A stretch of DNA of 60,688 nt. It comes from Diphasiastrum complanatum. Taxonomy: Eukaryota; Streptophyta; Lycopodiopsida; Lycopodiales; Lycopodiaceae. Made by a program: the position numbers and the translations under genes. The stretch's first letter is position 1; every line of letters begins with the position of its first letter. Under the pieces are notes generated by a model. That model was not told the origin of the DNA. It ran no database searches and saw only the letters and a list, made by a program, of their open reading frames with translations. This document shows positions 12,390 through 23,121 of this stretch, piece after piece. The stretch covers positions 1 through 60,688 of the forward strand of contig MU833139.1 in assembly GCA_029204225.1 (NCBI GenBank), read 5' to 3'.

Positions 12390-12750
12390 GATTCGAGGAT
12401 GAGGCAGCAGTGGTAGATGGAGGATCAAGTGTAAATTTGATCTCCACTACTTTGTATCAGAAGTGGGGTTTACAAGGATTAAAACTAGCAAATTTTGTCA
12501 TCAAATTAGTTGATCAATTCTATGTAAAACCAAGGTGTAGTTGACAACATCCCGATGAAAATAGCAAGAATGCAGTTTGTAATCACTTTTGTGGTGATGG
12601 ACATACCAGAGTCCCCTTCTGCCTATTGCGTTTTACTAGGAAGACCTTGGTTGAGGATCGCGCAAGTGGTATACAATTGAGAAACTAGAGAACTCACCTT
12701 CGAAAACAGAGAACAGGTTGTAAAGGTCGATTCAACCACATGGGCGATGA
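12390..12750 (+). pseudogene. Ty3/gypsy retropepsin (protease) remnant
   Basis: The aspartic protease matures Gag-Pol. The active-site segment reads VVDGGSSVNLIS near 12410, matching the DGGS variant common in plant gypsy elements. The downstream C-terminal segment LLGRPWL is near 12640. Between them there is at least one frameshift near 12530. It follows gag by about 640 bases and is followed by a 12.88-13.2 kb stretch that is probably the gypsy post-protease linker. No gypsy RT follows. Confidence 0.75.
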
Positions 12751-12881
12751 AACCAATTACACCAAAAGCTGATGACGGATCATCCACCACTGATCACACA
12801 ATTGATCACCAAGGCAAGCCAAGGGAGGTCATTACGACTCTAAAACGGATATTGTGAGATGGACAGACGCATTGGCAACCG

Positions 12882-13215
12882 TTGACTATATGGCTGGCCA
12901 TGAACCGGATTCAGATTCAGAACCCAGCACATCTTCACCCCAAGTGCTATACATTGGACACACCAATCACTTTCGGGGTGAATATGATCAATGTAGCATG
13001 GTTGTCAATGGAAGCTATTGAGGACCCTGTGGACGATGACTTAGTCCCTTGGCAACATGCTTTTACCTACAAGAAGGAGACTGAGCTGACTGATGAGCAG
13101 GTCATGCAACATATGAACCCAGATCGCTATGGAATGAAAAAGGTACCTACTCAGCCACCACAGAAATCGACAACGGCTAACGTGTCCAAGATAGATCCAC
13201 CCAAGGCATCTGCCG
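12882..13215 (+). pseudogene. Probable gypsy post-protease linker, cut at the copia junction
   Basis: An open frame of about 110 codons follows the gypsy protease (acidic, with EDPVDDDLVPW and LTDEQVMQHMNPDR). No family is recognised. Its position suggests the spacer between protease and reverse transcriptase. Near 13205-13225 the sequence becomes copia-like, so this frame ends as a chimera. Confidence 0.4.
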
Positions 13216-15088
13216 TTCTATTAAAGGGATCTTTTTTGGTTATGCTGAAAATAGCAAAGGATATAGAGTCTATAATCCTGTCACTAAGAAGATGTTACTT
13301 TTGATGAAGGTAACTACTTCAAGTTGAATGAGAAAGCTTCTAATCCATCTTATGTCAAGGATCTTGTAAGGTCTGAGGAGGAGCCTACATGTGATCAAGA
13401 TCTTGAAGATCCATCTCAAGATCCGAGGACTCCAAGGAGATCTACAAGAAGGAAGGCCGAGCCCTCAAGGCTCAGCTATGTTGACAAAGGTGAACAAAGG
13501 GAAGATCTACATTCACTTACCTCTTACACTTTTCTAACTTCTATGTTTGATGAGCCAAGTTGCTTTGAAGAAGCTATGGAGTCACAAGAATGGAGGGATG
13601 CCATGCAAAAGGAGTACGATGCTCTTATGGAGAATCATACATGGAAGCTTGTGGATCTTCCTCAAGGAAGAAAGCCACTTGAGTGCAAATGGATCTATAG
13701 ATTGAAGTACAATCAAGATGGGAGCATCAACAAACACAAGGCAAGGCTAGTGGCAAAGGGGTTCTTGCAAACCAAGGGAGTAGATTTCGATGAAACTTTT
13801 GCTCCTGTTGCTAAGCTATCTCTTGCAACTACTTTCAATTGGCCTCTATTTCAACTTGATGTGACTAATGCTTTTCTCAATGGATATTTGGAAGAGGACA
13901 TTTTCATGAGGCAACCTGAGGGCTTCATCAAAGAAGATCAAGAGGAAAAAGTGTGATTGTTGCTAAGAAGCCTTTATGGGCTAAAGCAAGCACCTAGAGC
14001 TTGGTACTCTAGGTTAAATACCTTCTTAAACTCTATTAAGTTTGTTGTAAGTGCTTATGATCCTTCTTTGTACTTAAGGTTTAATGATGATAAAATCATC
14101 ATTCTCATTTTGTATGTTGATGACATTATCCTTAGTGGAAATGATCTTGATGGTATACAAGATGTGAAAGTAGCATTGTTTAAGGAGTTTAAGATGATAG
14201 ATCTTGGTAATCTTCATTTCATATTAGGAATAGAAGTTTCAAGAGGCAAGGATTTGAGTTTTATTTGTCAATCCAAATATGCTTCTTCTATCTTAGAAAA
14301 GTTTGAAATGAAAGATTGTAAAGGAATAGAAACTCCTATGGAGCAAAATGTAAAAGTTTCCAATAGTGAGGATGAAGCATCCTTTGAGGACATCACACTA
14401 TATAGGAGACTTGTAGGCTCTTTGATCTATCTTACTATAACTAGACCTGATCTAAGTTTTAGTGTAGGCAAACTAAGCCAATCTATGCAAAATCCATTGG
14501 TTTGTCATTGGAAAAATGCAAAAAGGGTGTTGAGGTACATCTCAGCCACCAAGAACTTTGGCATTTTATATGATGGATCTAATCTAGCCTTAAGGGCATA
14601 TTCGGATGCTGATTTTGCAGGTGATAAGGTGGATAGGAGGTCCACAAGTGCTTTTGTTACCTTTCTTTGCAATGGCATAGTGTCTTGGCTTTCCAAAAAT
14701 CAAGATACTATCTCTCTATCTTCAACCGAATCGAAATACAAGGCACTAACATCCACAACAAAGGAGATTCTATGGTTGAAGAGGCTTTTTGGTGGAATTA
14801 CAAGTCATGGAGGCCAAGGAGCAGCCAACAATATTTTGTGACAACCAATCAAGCCAAGCATTAGCAACCAATCCCAAATTCCATGCAAGGAGCAAGCACA
14901 TAGAGATTGCTCACCATTTTGTGAGGGAAAAGGTTCAAGCAAAGGAGATCAAGCTACATCATGTGTCTTCTTCAGATTGCCTTGCTGATCTACTCACTAA
15001 AGCCTTGCCAAAGGCTTCATTTATCAAGTTAAGATCAGTCTTAGGTGTTGTAGATAGATGTACTATAGTTGTATCATGTAAAAATTGA
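13216..15088 (+). pseudogene. pol: Ty1/copia pol 3' half: integrase end, RT and RNase H
   Basis: This would copy RNA into DNA and remove the RNA strand. It starts inside the integrase-RT linker (GYAENSKGYRVYNP near 13235), so it is 5'-truncated. RT motifs follow: CKWIYRLKY, HKARLVAKGF, FAPVAKLSL, FQLDVTNAFLNG, SLYGLKQAPRAWYS and the catalytic YVDD near 14113. RNase H shows SDADFAGD, SSTES and CDNQSSQALA, ending DLLTKALPKASF. Damage: an apparent loss of about 10 residues before NWPLFQLD, a TGA at 13954-13956, a one-base shift near 14785 in a T run, and a shift near 13290. The catalytic Asp pair is kept. Polypurine tract and LTR follow directly. Confidence 0.93.
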
Positions 15089-15092
15089 GGAG
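15081..15092 (+). other. Copia polypurine tract
   Basis: The purine-rich AAAATTGAGGAG lies 3' of the RNase H stop and directly before a TGTTAGAATG LTR start. It is the expected plus-strand priming site. Confidence 0.75.
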
Positions 15093-15600
15093 TGTTAGAA
15101 TGTAGCAATTTTCACATGGTTTTTGATGAATATTAGTCATCTATGTGGATCCACACGTGTGAGGACCTATCCACACGTGTGAAATGACACTTTTAATATT
15201 CAGATCTATTTTGATTAGCTTTCATTTGAGTCTAATATGACATCTCCTAAATTATAGGAGTTAGGTCCTAGATTGTAGGAATCTAGAAGGTCAACACAAA
15301 CCACCAATGGATGATGTGGCAAACTTGATAGATCTTATCCAAAGTGGATATGGATAAGTACAATGAGCTGTCCTACACGCGCTGGATGTAGCTTAGAGAG
15401 AGATTATGGTGAATTTGTACTTGATCCATCATGGATCCATTATTGAGCTTAATGATGAGAAATCTTGGTTTGAGGGCGCACTTTTCTCAAGGTGACATCA
15501 TAAAAAATCCAACTCCAGCCCCACATGCATCCAATCAGAGGCTACAAGAACTCTTCTAAAGTTCAGTAAAGAGTCATAGAGGCTTCCATTAGGTCCAGCA
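15093..15600 (+). repeat. Start of copia 3' LTR (far end not located)
   Basis: TGTTAGAATGTAGC directly after the polypurine tract marks the 3' LTR start. The promoter region contains a doubled ACACGTGTG word (near 15153 and 15173). I cannot find the CA end, and the LTR may run past the end given here. Confidence 0.6.
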
Positions 15601-16499
15601 AGCAATTATAAGCTCAAATTGTGCAGGAGTCCTTCAACAAGCAAAACTTTAAGATATTGGTGCCTAAGCCCCCCAACTCCAAATTGGGTTCATGATGGCT
15701 CAAATAAGAGGCAATCCATCATATCTTTCATCTTGTAAAAATATCCAATGGTTTTAGACCACCAATTATGAGTTATTGAAGCTCAAAAAGCCCCAAAAAT
15801 ACACTATTTTTAGACTTTTTGAGACCTTTAATGGTGTCCAAAAACTTCATCAAAGCCTTAGGAAAACATGATTACACCTTTTAAAATGTGCATGCAAAGT
15901 ATTAGCCATGGATTTTATGAATATCTCCAAAAATATTGAAAAACCACCAAAAAACCTTGTTTTTTGACTAAATTTCAATTTTTTTTTGGCAATTTCTTGT
16001 GGATCGAACCCACATGCAAGTGCAATTAGTTCAAATCTATTGTAATTTTATTACATGCAAGACTTGAATGTTCTGATTTTGGTCAACCATAGATCATATA
16101 GCCCATTTCTAGCCCAAACAATTTTTGGCTACAAATCACTATCTAGGCCCACTTTTGACATTTCCACTAGCATAAAATCATTAGAATCAATCATAATGTC
16201 TGGAAAACAGTAAGTACAAATCTGAAAAACATTCATGAACAGTAGCTTTGACATATTTCAAGCTAAAACAGTGAATACTATCTCAAAAACCACAAAAAAC
16301 CATAAAAAATCCATAAATTTCCATCATTTTCTATGAAATTTCTATAATAATGATTATTCAAATGAAATCAAACCAAAATTAGAGAAGCCACTTACTTGGA
16401 GGTCAACTCCAACACCATGATGTAAAAAGCAAGGAGGAAATACCAAAAGGCTAGAAAAAAGCAAAAAACAATTCCACCTTCTGATCAATGCAAAGCCTT
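15601..16499. other. AT-rich LTR or leader sequence, no gene
   Basis: No coding signal is seen. The right part (about 16380-16499) is probably the leader of the minus-strand copia whose primer site follows. Confidence 0.4.
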
Positions 16500-16511
16500 G
16501 TTCTGATACCA
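16500..16511 (-). other. Primer binding site, tRNA-Met type, minus-strand copia
   Basis: On the minus strand this reads TGGTATCAGAAC, one base from the copia consensus TGGTATCAGAGC. The 5' LTR should lie at higher coordinates, but the adjoining bases do not end in CA, so the LTR edge is unclear. Confidence 0.65.
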
Positions 16512-18876
16512 CTATAAGGATCTCCAAGTGAAGATCTACCTAGATCCTATTGCATGCAACCAAAAGGACACCTGTGGAGCCAAACCACCCAACCAACAAG
16601 AAACGGATAGTCAAATCCCTAACCGTTTCACCCTTGAGCCATGGTGATTGAATAAAAGAGAGGAGAGGATCTTGGCTTTTGGAAACAGAAAAATTAAATA
16701 GGAGATGGTCAAGTTCCTACAAGATAAATAAAATTGATAATGTAACCATAGTTTAACTAAGTAGAACAAAATAAGATTAAGGACATTCACGAGCTCCAAT
16801 ATACAATATATCTTAGACATCAATCTTAGATTCAATGCATTTACATTTTCCTTCTAAAAATGTATCATTATAAGTCAACTTGGATGTCTCATAGTTTGTG
16901 AATATAAAATGAACAATACACAACATCAAATAATGCTTACAATATTAACATGTACCTTTGACTTGCACTTTAAACACAAAATGATTTATATGTATATATT
17001 ATGTGTTTTGCGGAGATCATGGTAGTCAAACATATGCTGGTTAATGTTTGTAGTGGATTACATCACAATTCATATGAATCCTTAGTTTATTCTCTAAGTG
17101 TTCACGTTAATGGATGCTAGCATGATGCAAAAATAGAAAAAGAAAAGGCATATACTCTTGTACTTTATGCTTTGAAAGTGTTTTCTTGCTACAAATATTA
17201 TGCTTTTGCTCTAGACTTGCATGGGGATGCCAGCATAAAGAGATGACACAATTTGGATTGAAGAATCTCTTGAAATCAACAAGTGTATTTGAATTATAGG
17301 AGCTAACAAAGATAGAATGCTAGGATAAGATTACAAGTATTTCAATGAAATTGATTGCGTTTCTTACATTAATTTTTGGATGAAGTGAACAAAAACAAAT
17401 CTTTGATATTTTGTTACATGTTAAATGTCATAATTCGTGTGTAAACTACATCTATATATTGATATTACTATGTACATGTGTTTTATAACAATTACACATA
17501 AAAAATTGTCTTTGAAAGTTTTGGTGATTGATTAACATGTTCATAAAATACTTGAGGTTTAAGAAAGACAATGGTACATATATAGCTGAAAGGTGCATTT
17601 ACAAGATGAACATAGGAACACAAACATCATATAATATGTCAATATTTTGGGAGAGTCCTATGCATGAGTCAAGTTGATAAGGGTTGGAATTTTTTCCATG
17701 TAGGCATAACCTCAAATCTCAAAACTCACAATTGGGACATGTGGAGCTTTGAGTTCCTTGTAGGCCTGACCTTACTCTTTGTTGAAAAGTGTACATATAT
17801 TACATATTGAAGGCTAGTTGAACTAGTTATTATTGTCAAAGAAAACCATTTGGAGAAAATTTGAGCCATCATCATAAATTAAAAAGGAAACCACGTGGAT
17901 AGCAACAAAATTAAAGAGGTTATCATGTTGCACCATTATGACTAGACACCAACATTATCATTGTAGTTACAAAGATAATATATTAAATATTATATATAAA
18001 TGAGTTGCAATAAAAAATACTCGAAGGAATGATTGTGCTTTTGATGATTGCCCTCAATAGAAATCATGTAAAATGTTGAGCTTTTATGAAAGAAAGCTAT
18101 GTGGCCTCGTTAATAGTTGGTATTTTGTTAGGTTAGATAAGGATCTAGTTTCATTTGTGAAAAACATCTAATGCAAAATGTTTGGTAGCTCTTGATATTA
18201 GTATGTAAGAAATAAGTACATGTAAGAAAGAATTCAACAATTGGACCAATATTAGATGTATATATTTCCTTTAAGGATCAAATCATCAACTTTTCTTAGA
18301 GTTTTACTATACATGGATAAGGGACTATCTTCATTCATGTGAACTTACAAAATGTCCACAATGAGTAGAGAAGTCTCATCTTTGGCATATCGGATCCATG
18401 AGTTGATATGCATGATGGGGATGCATATGGTAGATTGCACAAGAATCATGAAAAAAAGAATACTCTAATGGCTAAAAATAAAATGGAACATGTGGTGTAG
18501 AGTGTGTACTTTTCACATGTGTGAGGACATCTCAAACAATGTGAATGATCTCCTAAGATTTGTGTGATTGCACATAGATCAACCTTGTATGAGATACAAG
18601 CATACTAGCTCAAAATTATAAGGCAAGAGCACTCTAAACATGCTACACATGCATCTAACACAAACCATTTACCACACATAATAAGAGACAACTTTGGATG
18701 AAAAAAAAACAAGTATAAAATTGGCTTGCTATCAGGTAGAGAGAGAACATCAAAACTTTACTAAGTGTTGGAGCTTGTTGCTACATCTCAATCTTGCTAC
18801 CAAAAAACTAAATGTGGACTCAATCTCACTCTCACTCATGTAGCTGGAGATCCGTGAGAGTAGAGAATGGTGAAAC
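16512..18876. other. AT-rich DNA, no gene recognised
   Basis: I find no coding similarity. LTR sequence from the minus-strand copia elements on both sides probably fills part of it, but I could not draw edges. Confidence 0.4.
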
Positions 18877-19003
18877 ATGATTGGACCTCTAAAACATCAC
18901 CTCTCACTATGATTGGACCACCTACATGCCACCTCTTCCAATAATTGGACCATTTTGGTGCACCTCATTTCATGATTGGTCCATATTGGCAAATGAGATC
19001 AAG
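18877..19003 (-). promoter_or_regulatory. Four tandem ~32-bp units, each with a CCAAT box, in an LTR
   Basis: ATGATTGGACC or a close variant starts at 18877, 18909, 18941 and 18972, spaced 32, 32 and 31 bases. On the minus strand, the sense of the LTR, each unit presents GGTCCAAT(C/T)AT, a CCAAT-box-like element. The units also share a CCTC-containing tail. Position upstream of transcription in a minus-strand LTR fits an enhancer repeat. Confidence 0.65.
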
Positions 19004-19160
19004 AGGTGCTATGTCACTAATCCTCTAGAATCAAGCCAAGTGTAATTAGCCTACACTACCACCAACTAATCCATCTCTAATCTTGGCCCACAATTGTACA
19101 ATGAGTGGTTTTGAAAGAGGACCCCCAAACCTCAAGATAGATGGCTTTTACAATTTCACA
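18877..19160 (-). repeat. Copia 3' LTR, 5' part, minus strand
   Basis: The LTR begins at 19160 reading leftwards as TGTGAAATTGTAAAAGCC, directly after a purine-rich tract (19161-19172, minus AAGGAGGAG). The other end lies below 18877 and was not located. A 33-base piece of this start recurs exactly near 55460-55495. Confidence 0.6.
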
Positions 19161-19172
19161 CTCCTCCTTAAA

Positions 19173-19812
19173 AGATATCTATTTACTTTAACATGGATCA
19201 AACCCAAGATTAGATCTAAACTTTATGAAAGCACCCTTAGCAATGTTTTGGTGAGGAGATCGGCGATCCATGATGATGATCCAATATGCTCCAAGTTGAT
19301 TTCTCCTTCAATGAATTTTCCCTTACAAAGTGATGTGCAATCTCAATATGTTTGCTTCTTGCATAAAAAATGGAATTGTTGGCAAGAGCTTGGGCGGAGA
19401 TGTTATCACACTTGATGATAGGTATATCTCCATCCTTGATGCACTTGAGATCCATAAGTAATCTTTTGATCCATAACACCTCTTAGTAACCCTGCCTCTT
19501 GCCAAGTGCAAGGATCTTATCACTCCTATCAATAATTGTGCATTGATCAGATTTGAATTCTACCTTATGACCTAAATCTGTAATTCTACTTACTGATAAC
19601 AGATTTGTAGAGAGTTTAGGAACATATAAGACTTTTGATAGTAATTTGAAATGATCATGCTGGAATCGCAATCTTACAGTACCTTCACCTTCAATGGTGT
19701 GAGTACTATTGTCACCAAGATGAACAAATTTCTTTGTGCTGTAAGGCGTGTAGGAGTTGAAGATCTCATGTTGATTGTCATGTGTTAAGTTGCTCCAAAA
19801 TCGAGAAACCAT
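19173..19812 (-). pseudogene. Copia protease fused by deletion to an RNase H tail
   Basis: Minus-strand reading: 19812-19500 encodes the C-terminal half of a copia protease and its following segment (VHLGDNSTHTIEGEG, VLYVPKLSTNLLSVS). At about 19490 it passes straight into the RNase H C-terminus (LWIKRLLMDL, KCDNISAQALANN, ARSKHIEIAHHFVRE, WIADLLTK). Integrase, RT and most of RNase H, about 3 kb in a normal copia, are absent. A purine tract and LTR follow the RNase H. The LTR starts at the two ends of this composite differ (TGTTGGATTA versus TGTGAAATTG), so it may be a recombinant of two families rather than one deleted element. Confidence 0.8.
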
Positions 19813-19943
19813 GAATCATCCAAAAATGTGTTTTGATCTTTGACCATGAATGTGCCTTTGTCCACTTCGACCTGGGGAGATTATGAGACTGTATTTGCTT
19901 GTTGATCAGCTTGCTTGGCTACATTCTTTGTCTGGAGAATTTG

Positions 19944-19985
19944 ACAATCCTTGATCTCATAGTTATTGCGCTTGCAATACCTGCA
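19944..19985 (-). pseudogene. Copia gag zinc knuckle, His replaced by Tyr
   Basis: The 14 codons read CRYCKRNNYEIKDC, which has the spacing of the CX2CX4HX4C RNA-binding knuckle but with Tyr in place of the zinc-binding His. It sits between gag and protease as expected. Confidence 0.75.
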
Positions 19986-20045
19986 AAACATCTTTTTCTT
20001 TGACTGTGAATTCGATGATTGTTCTTGACCCTAAGTCAGCTTCTG

Positions 20046-20863
20046 TGTTGGCTGATTCTGACGAATCCCCAAGATACTCGGACAGAGCAACTCAAGAGCA
20101 CCTCTCACCTTAGACCGAGGAGGTCTTTGAGAAGACGAGATGAACGAAGACTGAGAGCTGAGTATGAGAGCCGAGAAATACTAGTAGTAATGACAAGCAA
20201 GAACTGTGTAAGCCTCATGGTGAATCCCAAAATATGGAATGACCATGTAGGAACTAGTATTTCTAGGCAAATGTAATAAATGCAAGTAGATCCCTCTTAA
20301 AGAAAGTAGAGTGAGCCCCCTTTTGATGGTCACATCTAGTGGAGAGCATCATTTCACTTGTAATTTGTGAAATGTGGAAATTCCACTAGGATGCCACCTA
20401 AGGAGCTCTCTTGCTTATTTAAGAGACTCCCTCTTTGTGAAGAGGAGCTTTTTGTATATTGTATCAACTCCATGCTAAAATGAGAAGAGCCTCCATGAGT
20501 TAGATGCACTCATTGAGCTCCTTGATCATGATGGTTTTCTTGAGTGATGCCCCTATGATCATGCCCTTCCATTCATATTGTGTGTGGTTGTGGATTTAGA
20601 GTGGATTAGTTTTCTTGTTTTCCTAATTGTGGATTAGTTTTCATTTCTTGTTGTGAATTAATGTAGGAATCAACATTCAAGTAAAATAAATAGGCTAGAA
20701 ATGTGGCATAAATCTTGCATATCCTCTAACATTCTAGTTCTTGATGTTCTTGGGATGTCCAAGAATCAAAAGACTGGTTGGTTTCTTGATTCTTGGACTT
20801 CTAAAATGTATTTAGTTTGGTTTCTTGTTTCTTGTCTATGCTTTTCAATCATATTTAGAGTAA
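20046..20863 (+). mobile_element. 0.8-kb repeat inserted in the copia gag region (LTR-like)
   Basis: This block recurs inverted at 28125-28921 with high similarity (by eye around 85-90%). It interrupts the minus-strand copia between gag and zinc knuckle. The five bases TTCTG occur on both sides (20041-20045 and 20864-20868), as for a target-site duplication. It has no long ORF, begins TGTTGGCT and carries a CTTATTTAAGAGACTC TATA-like segment, as in an LTR. Its other end reads GAGTAA instead of the usual CA. Confidence 0.75.
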
Positions 20864-20868
20864 TTCTG

Positions 20869-21898
20869 GTTTTGCAAGTAGATTAGCTTCCTTAAATTCG
20901 GTTACAGCCTTAGGATCTTGAAACTGAGCAACTGTGCTACATTGCAAATCTGACTTTGTTCACCATGGCTTGCTTCGTAACGGAGTTAATTGTTCCATTG
21001 GCAACTGCTTATTCATAAACAACAAAGTGTCGAGACCTATAGTCATCCTCTGATAGGCTGGATGATTATACTACAATGTTTGTGCCCGTAGACATGAAAA
21101 TCTGAATCTGTGTGCAGGTCTAGACCCGTTAGATCTGTGTATGTCTGAAAAGGAAGATGAAGTTAGTATTTATATTCTTCTTAGGCTCAGAAGCTAGGCT
21201 GCATAGTAGAGCATATGAGGCTAAGGAGATTCTGTAAACATTCTGATTCGTTGTAGTCTTTTTAGAACCTTTCTGCTTCTATCGCTTCGAGATTTTGTTG
21301 ACAAATAGAGCCTGAGAGGAGGAAGTAGATGAAGTGTCTTGACTTCTTCTATTGTCTTCTTGTAGCAACATAGTGATAACTCTAGTAAGAGTTAAATCTG
21401 AGTGTGTCGATATGATCATCACCTAGTTCTCATATGTAGAGGGCCAGCTTGAAATCAATGTCATAATTGTGTCTTGATTGTCTATGACTGATCCAACGGC
21501 GACCATCTGTTGCAAGAGATTCTTAAACTAGCTAATGTGACTCTGAAGAGAATCACCAGTAGACATCTTGAATGTGAAGAAAATTATTCAATGCAACTTA
21601 GTAGTTACGTCCCTCACATCATATAGTGAGTTCAGGATGTCCCAAACGTCTCTTGATGTTTTAGCTTCAGCTATGTGTCCAATCTGTGTATCTGATATAC
21701 TGAGGATAATAAGCACAAAAGCTTTACCATCCTTCGATTTCCACTTTGAGTCATCGTTTTTAGATTTTACTTTTGTACCTGTAACAAATCCCATAATTAA
21801 CTGGCGATTAGCAAGGTCTTCATCTTAAATTTTCACAAATAATAATTGGATCCATTCTTCTTGTCTATGATAAGACTGGCTTTACTTTGAGAATCCAT
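20869..21898 (-). pseudogene. gag: Copia gag, decayed (5' part of minus-strand element)
   Basis: Minus-strand Gag starts at an ATG at 21898 (MDSQSKASLI) and shows a copia-gag pattern: WKFKMK after one stop, DGKAFVLIILSISDTQIGHI, SRDVWDILNSLYD (21794-21588), then MSTGDSLQSHIS, FKNLLQQMVAVGSVI and TLTRVITMLLQED down to about 21300. Several stops and at least two shifts are present. Beyond 21300 toward 20869 similarity fades into a Ser/Thr-rich linker. It lies downstream of the primer site at 22051-22061. Confidence 0.85.
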
Positions 21899-22050
21899 CT
21901 GGAACTTAGTTTGTCGATTATATCGATGACGCTAAGATGTAGTAATGCCAACAATAAGAAATCAATTCCCTGATACTAAAAGGTTGAAAAAATCTAAAGA
22001 GTATGATATCAATTTGATATCACAAAAGATATCAAGTATTAGAGCTTTCA

Positions 22051-22061
22051 CTCTGATACCA
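22051..22061 (-). other. Primer binding site, tRNA-Met type
   Basis: On the minus strand this reads TGGTATCAGAG directly after the LTR end ...TTCCGACA. It is an exact copia primer-site core. Confidence 0.9.
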
Positions 22062-23121
22062 TGTCGGAATGTGGTGTGCAGAAGATAGGTCTAGCTCAAA
22101 AAGAAACGAATGAAAATAATTCGTGTGTCTAGAAAGAAAGCTTTTCGTGCATGGTGGAATAAACTATCTTTATCTTTCCAATGCATGACTATGCTTATCA
22201 TTTTCAAACAAGACAATAGTGATAGAAATCATGTTTGAACTTATAGTAACTAACTTTGAAATCGCCAGTACTACAGTGATTACGTAGCCAAACAATTAAG
22301 CATCAAAAATTATCAGACAAATAATTAGTCGCGAAGAATTCCAGAAAAAGCATACATTTTGAGATGAAGCTAAACACAATAAAGAATATTATGCACAATG
22401 CTGATAAGCAGTAGCGCAATAGCAATCTCTAAAACAACTCTAAGAAGTGAGCTAGAATTCTCCGGAGTGTTCAAGCTCACAGGCTTGAGAGAGAGAGAGC
22501 TAACTATTCAAATGCCTCTGATAATTCTGATTTTCAATGAATTAATCTGTATGAATATGAATGACTATTTATACTAAGAAATTAGGTCATCAAATGCAAT
22601 CGCCAGTTGGCTGGTGATCAGCTGACATCCATCCGATCCTTGTTATTGATTGTTGATAAGTGGTGAAGTTGGTCGTAAACGTTCTGTCTGCATAAATGAA
22701 CCAAAATTGTAGCTCTGCAGAAATGAACTAAAACAACCACAGGCGACATTGTCGAGTTTTTCGCAAAAAAGACAAAAAAGGAGAAGGTGCCCTTAAATCT
22801 CATTTAGGGTTGCCCCACACTTTGCCAGAGTCATTTTCTTGAGGCTCTTTGAAAAAAGCGAAAAGTGCGACACTGTGATTTTACACAAGATTTCTGTCAG
22901 GTGAAAAATGCGAAAAAGACGACACTGCATTTTTCAACGGGATTCCTAACAGGCGAAAAAGGAGACACTATCATAAACTCCGTGTAATTCTACAAACTAT
23001 GTAAAAACACTTGTAATTCTGCAGACTGTGTAAACACACGAAAAAATCCACAGAACTGGACTAATAATGAATGAAGATTAAAACCAATTAGACGATTGGT
23101 AAGAAGGAGAATAATCCAACA
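22062..23121 (-). repeat. Copia 5' LTR, 1,060 bp (family TGTTGG...CCGACA)
   Basis: On the minus strand the LTR starts TGTTGGATTATTCTCC at 23121 and ends TTCCGACA at 22062, next to the primer site. Related copies are at 55518-56761, 25185-25550 (part) and 36370-37199 (part, related family). It contains several variants of a word like AAAAATGCGACACT (22860-22970). Confidence 0.9.
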
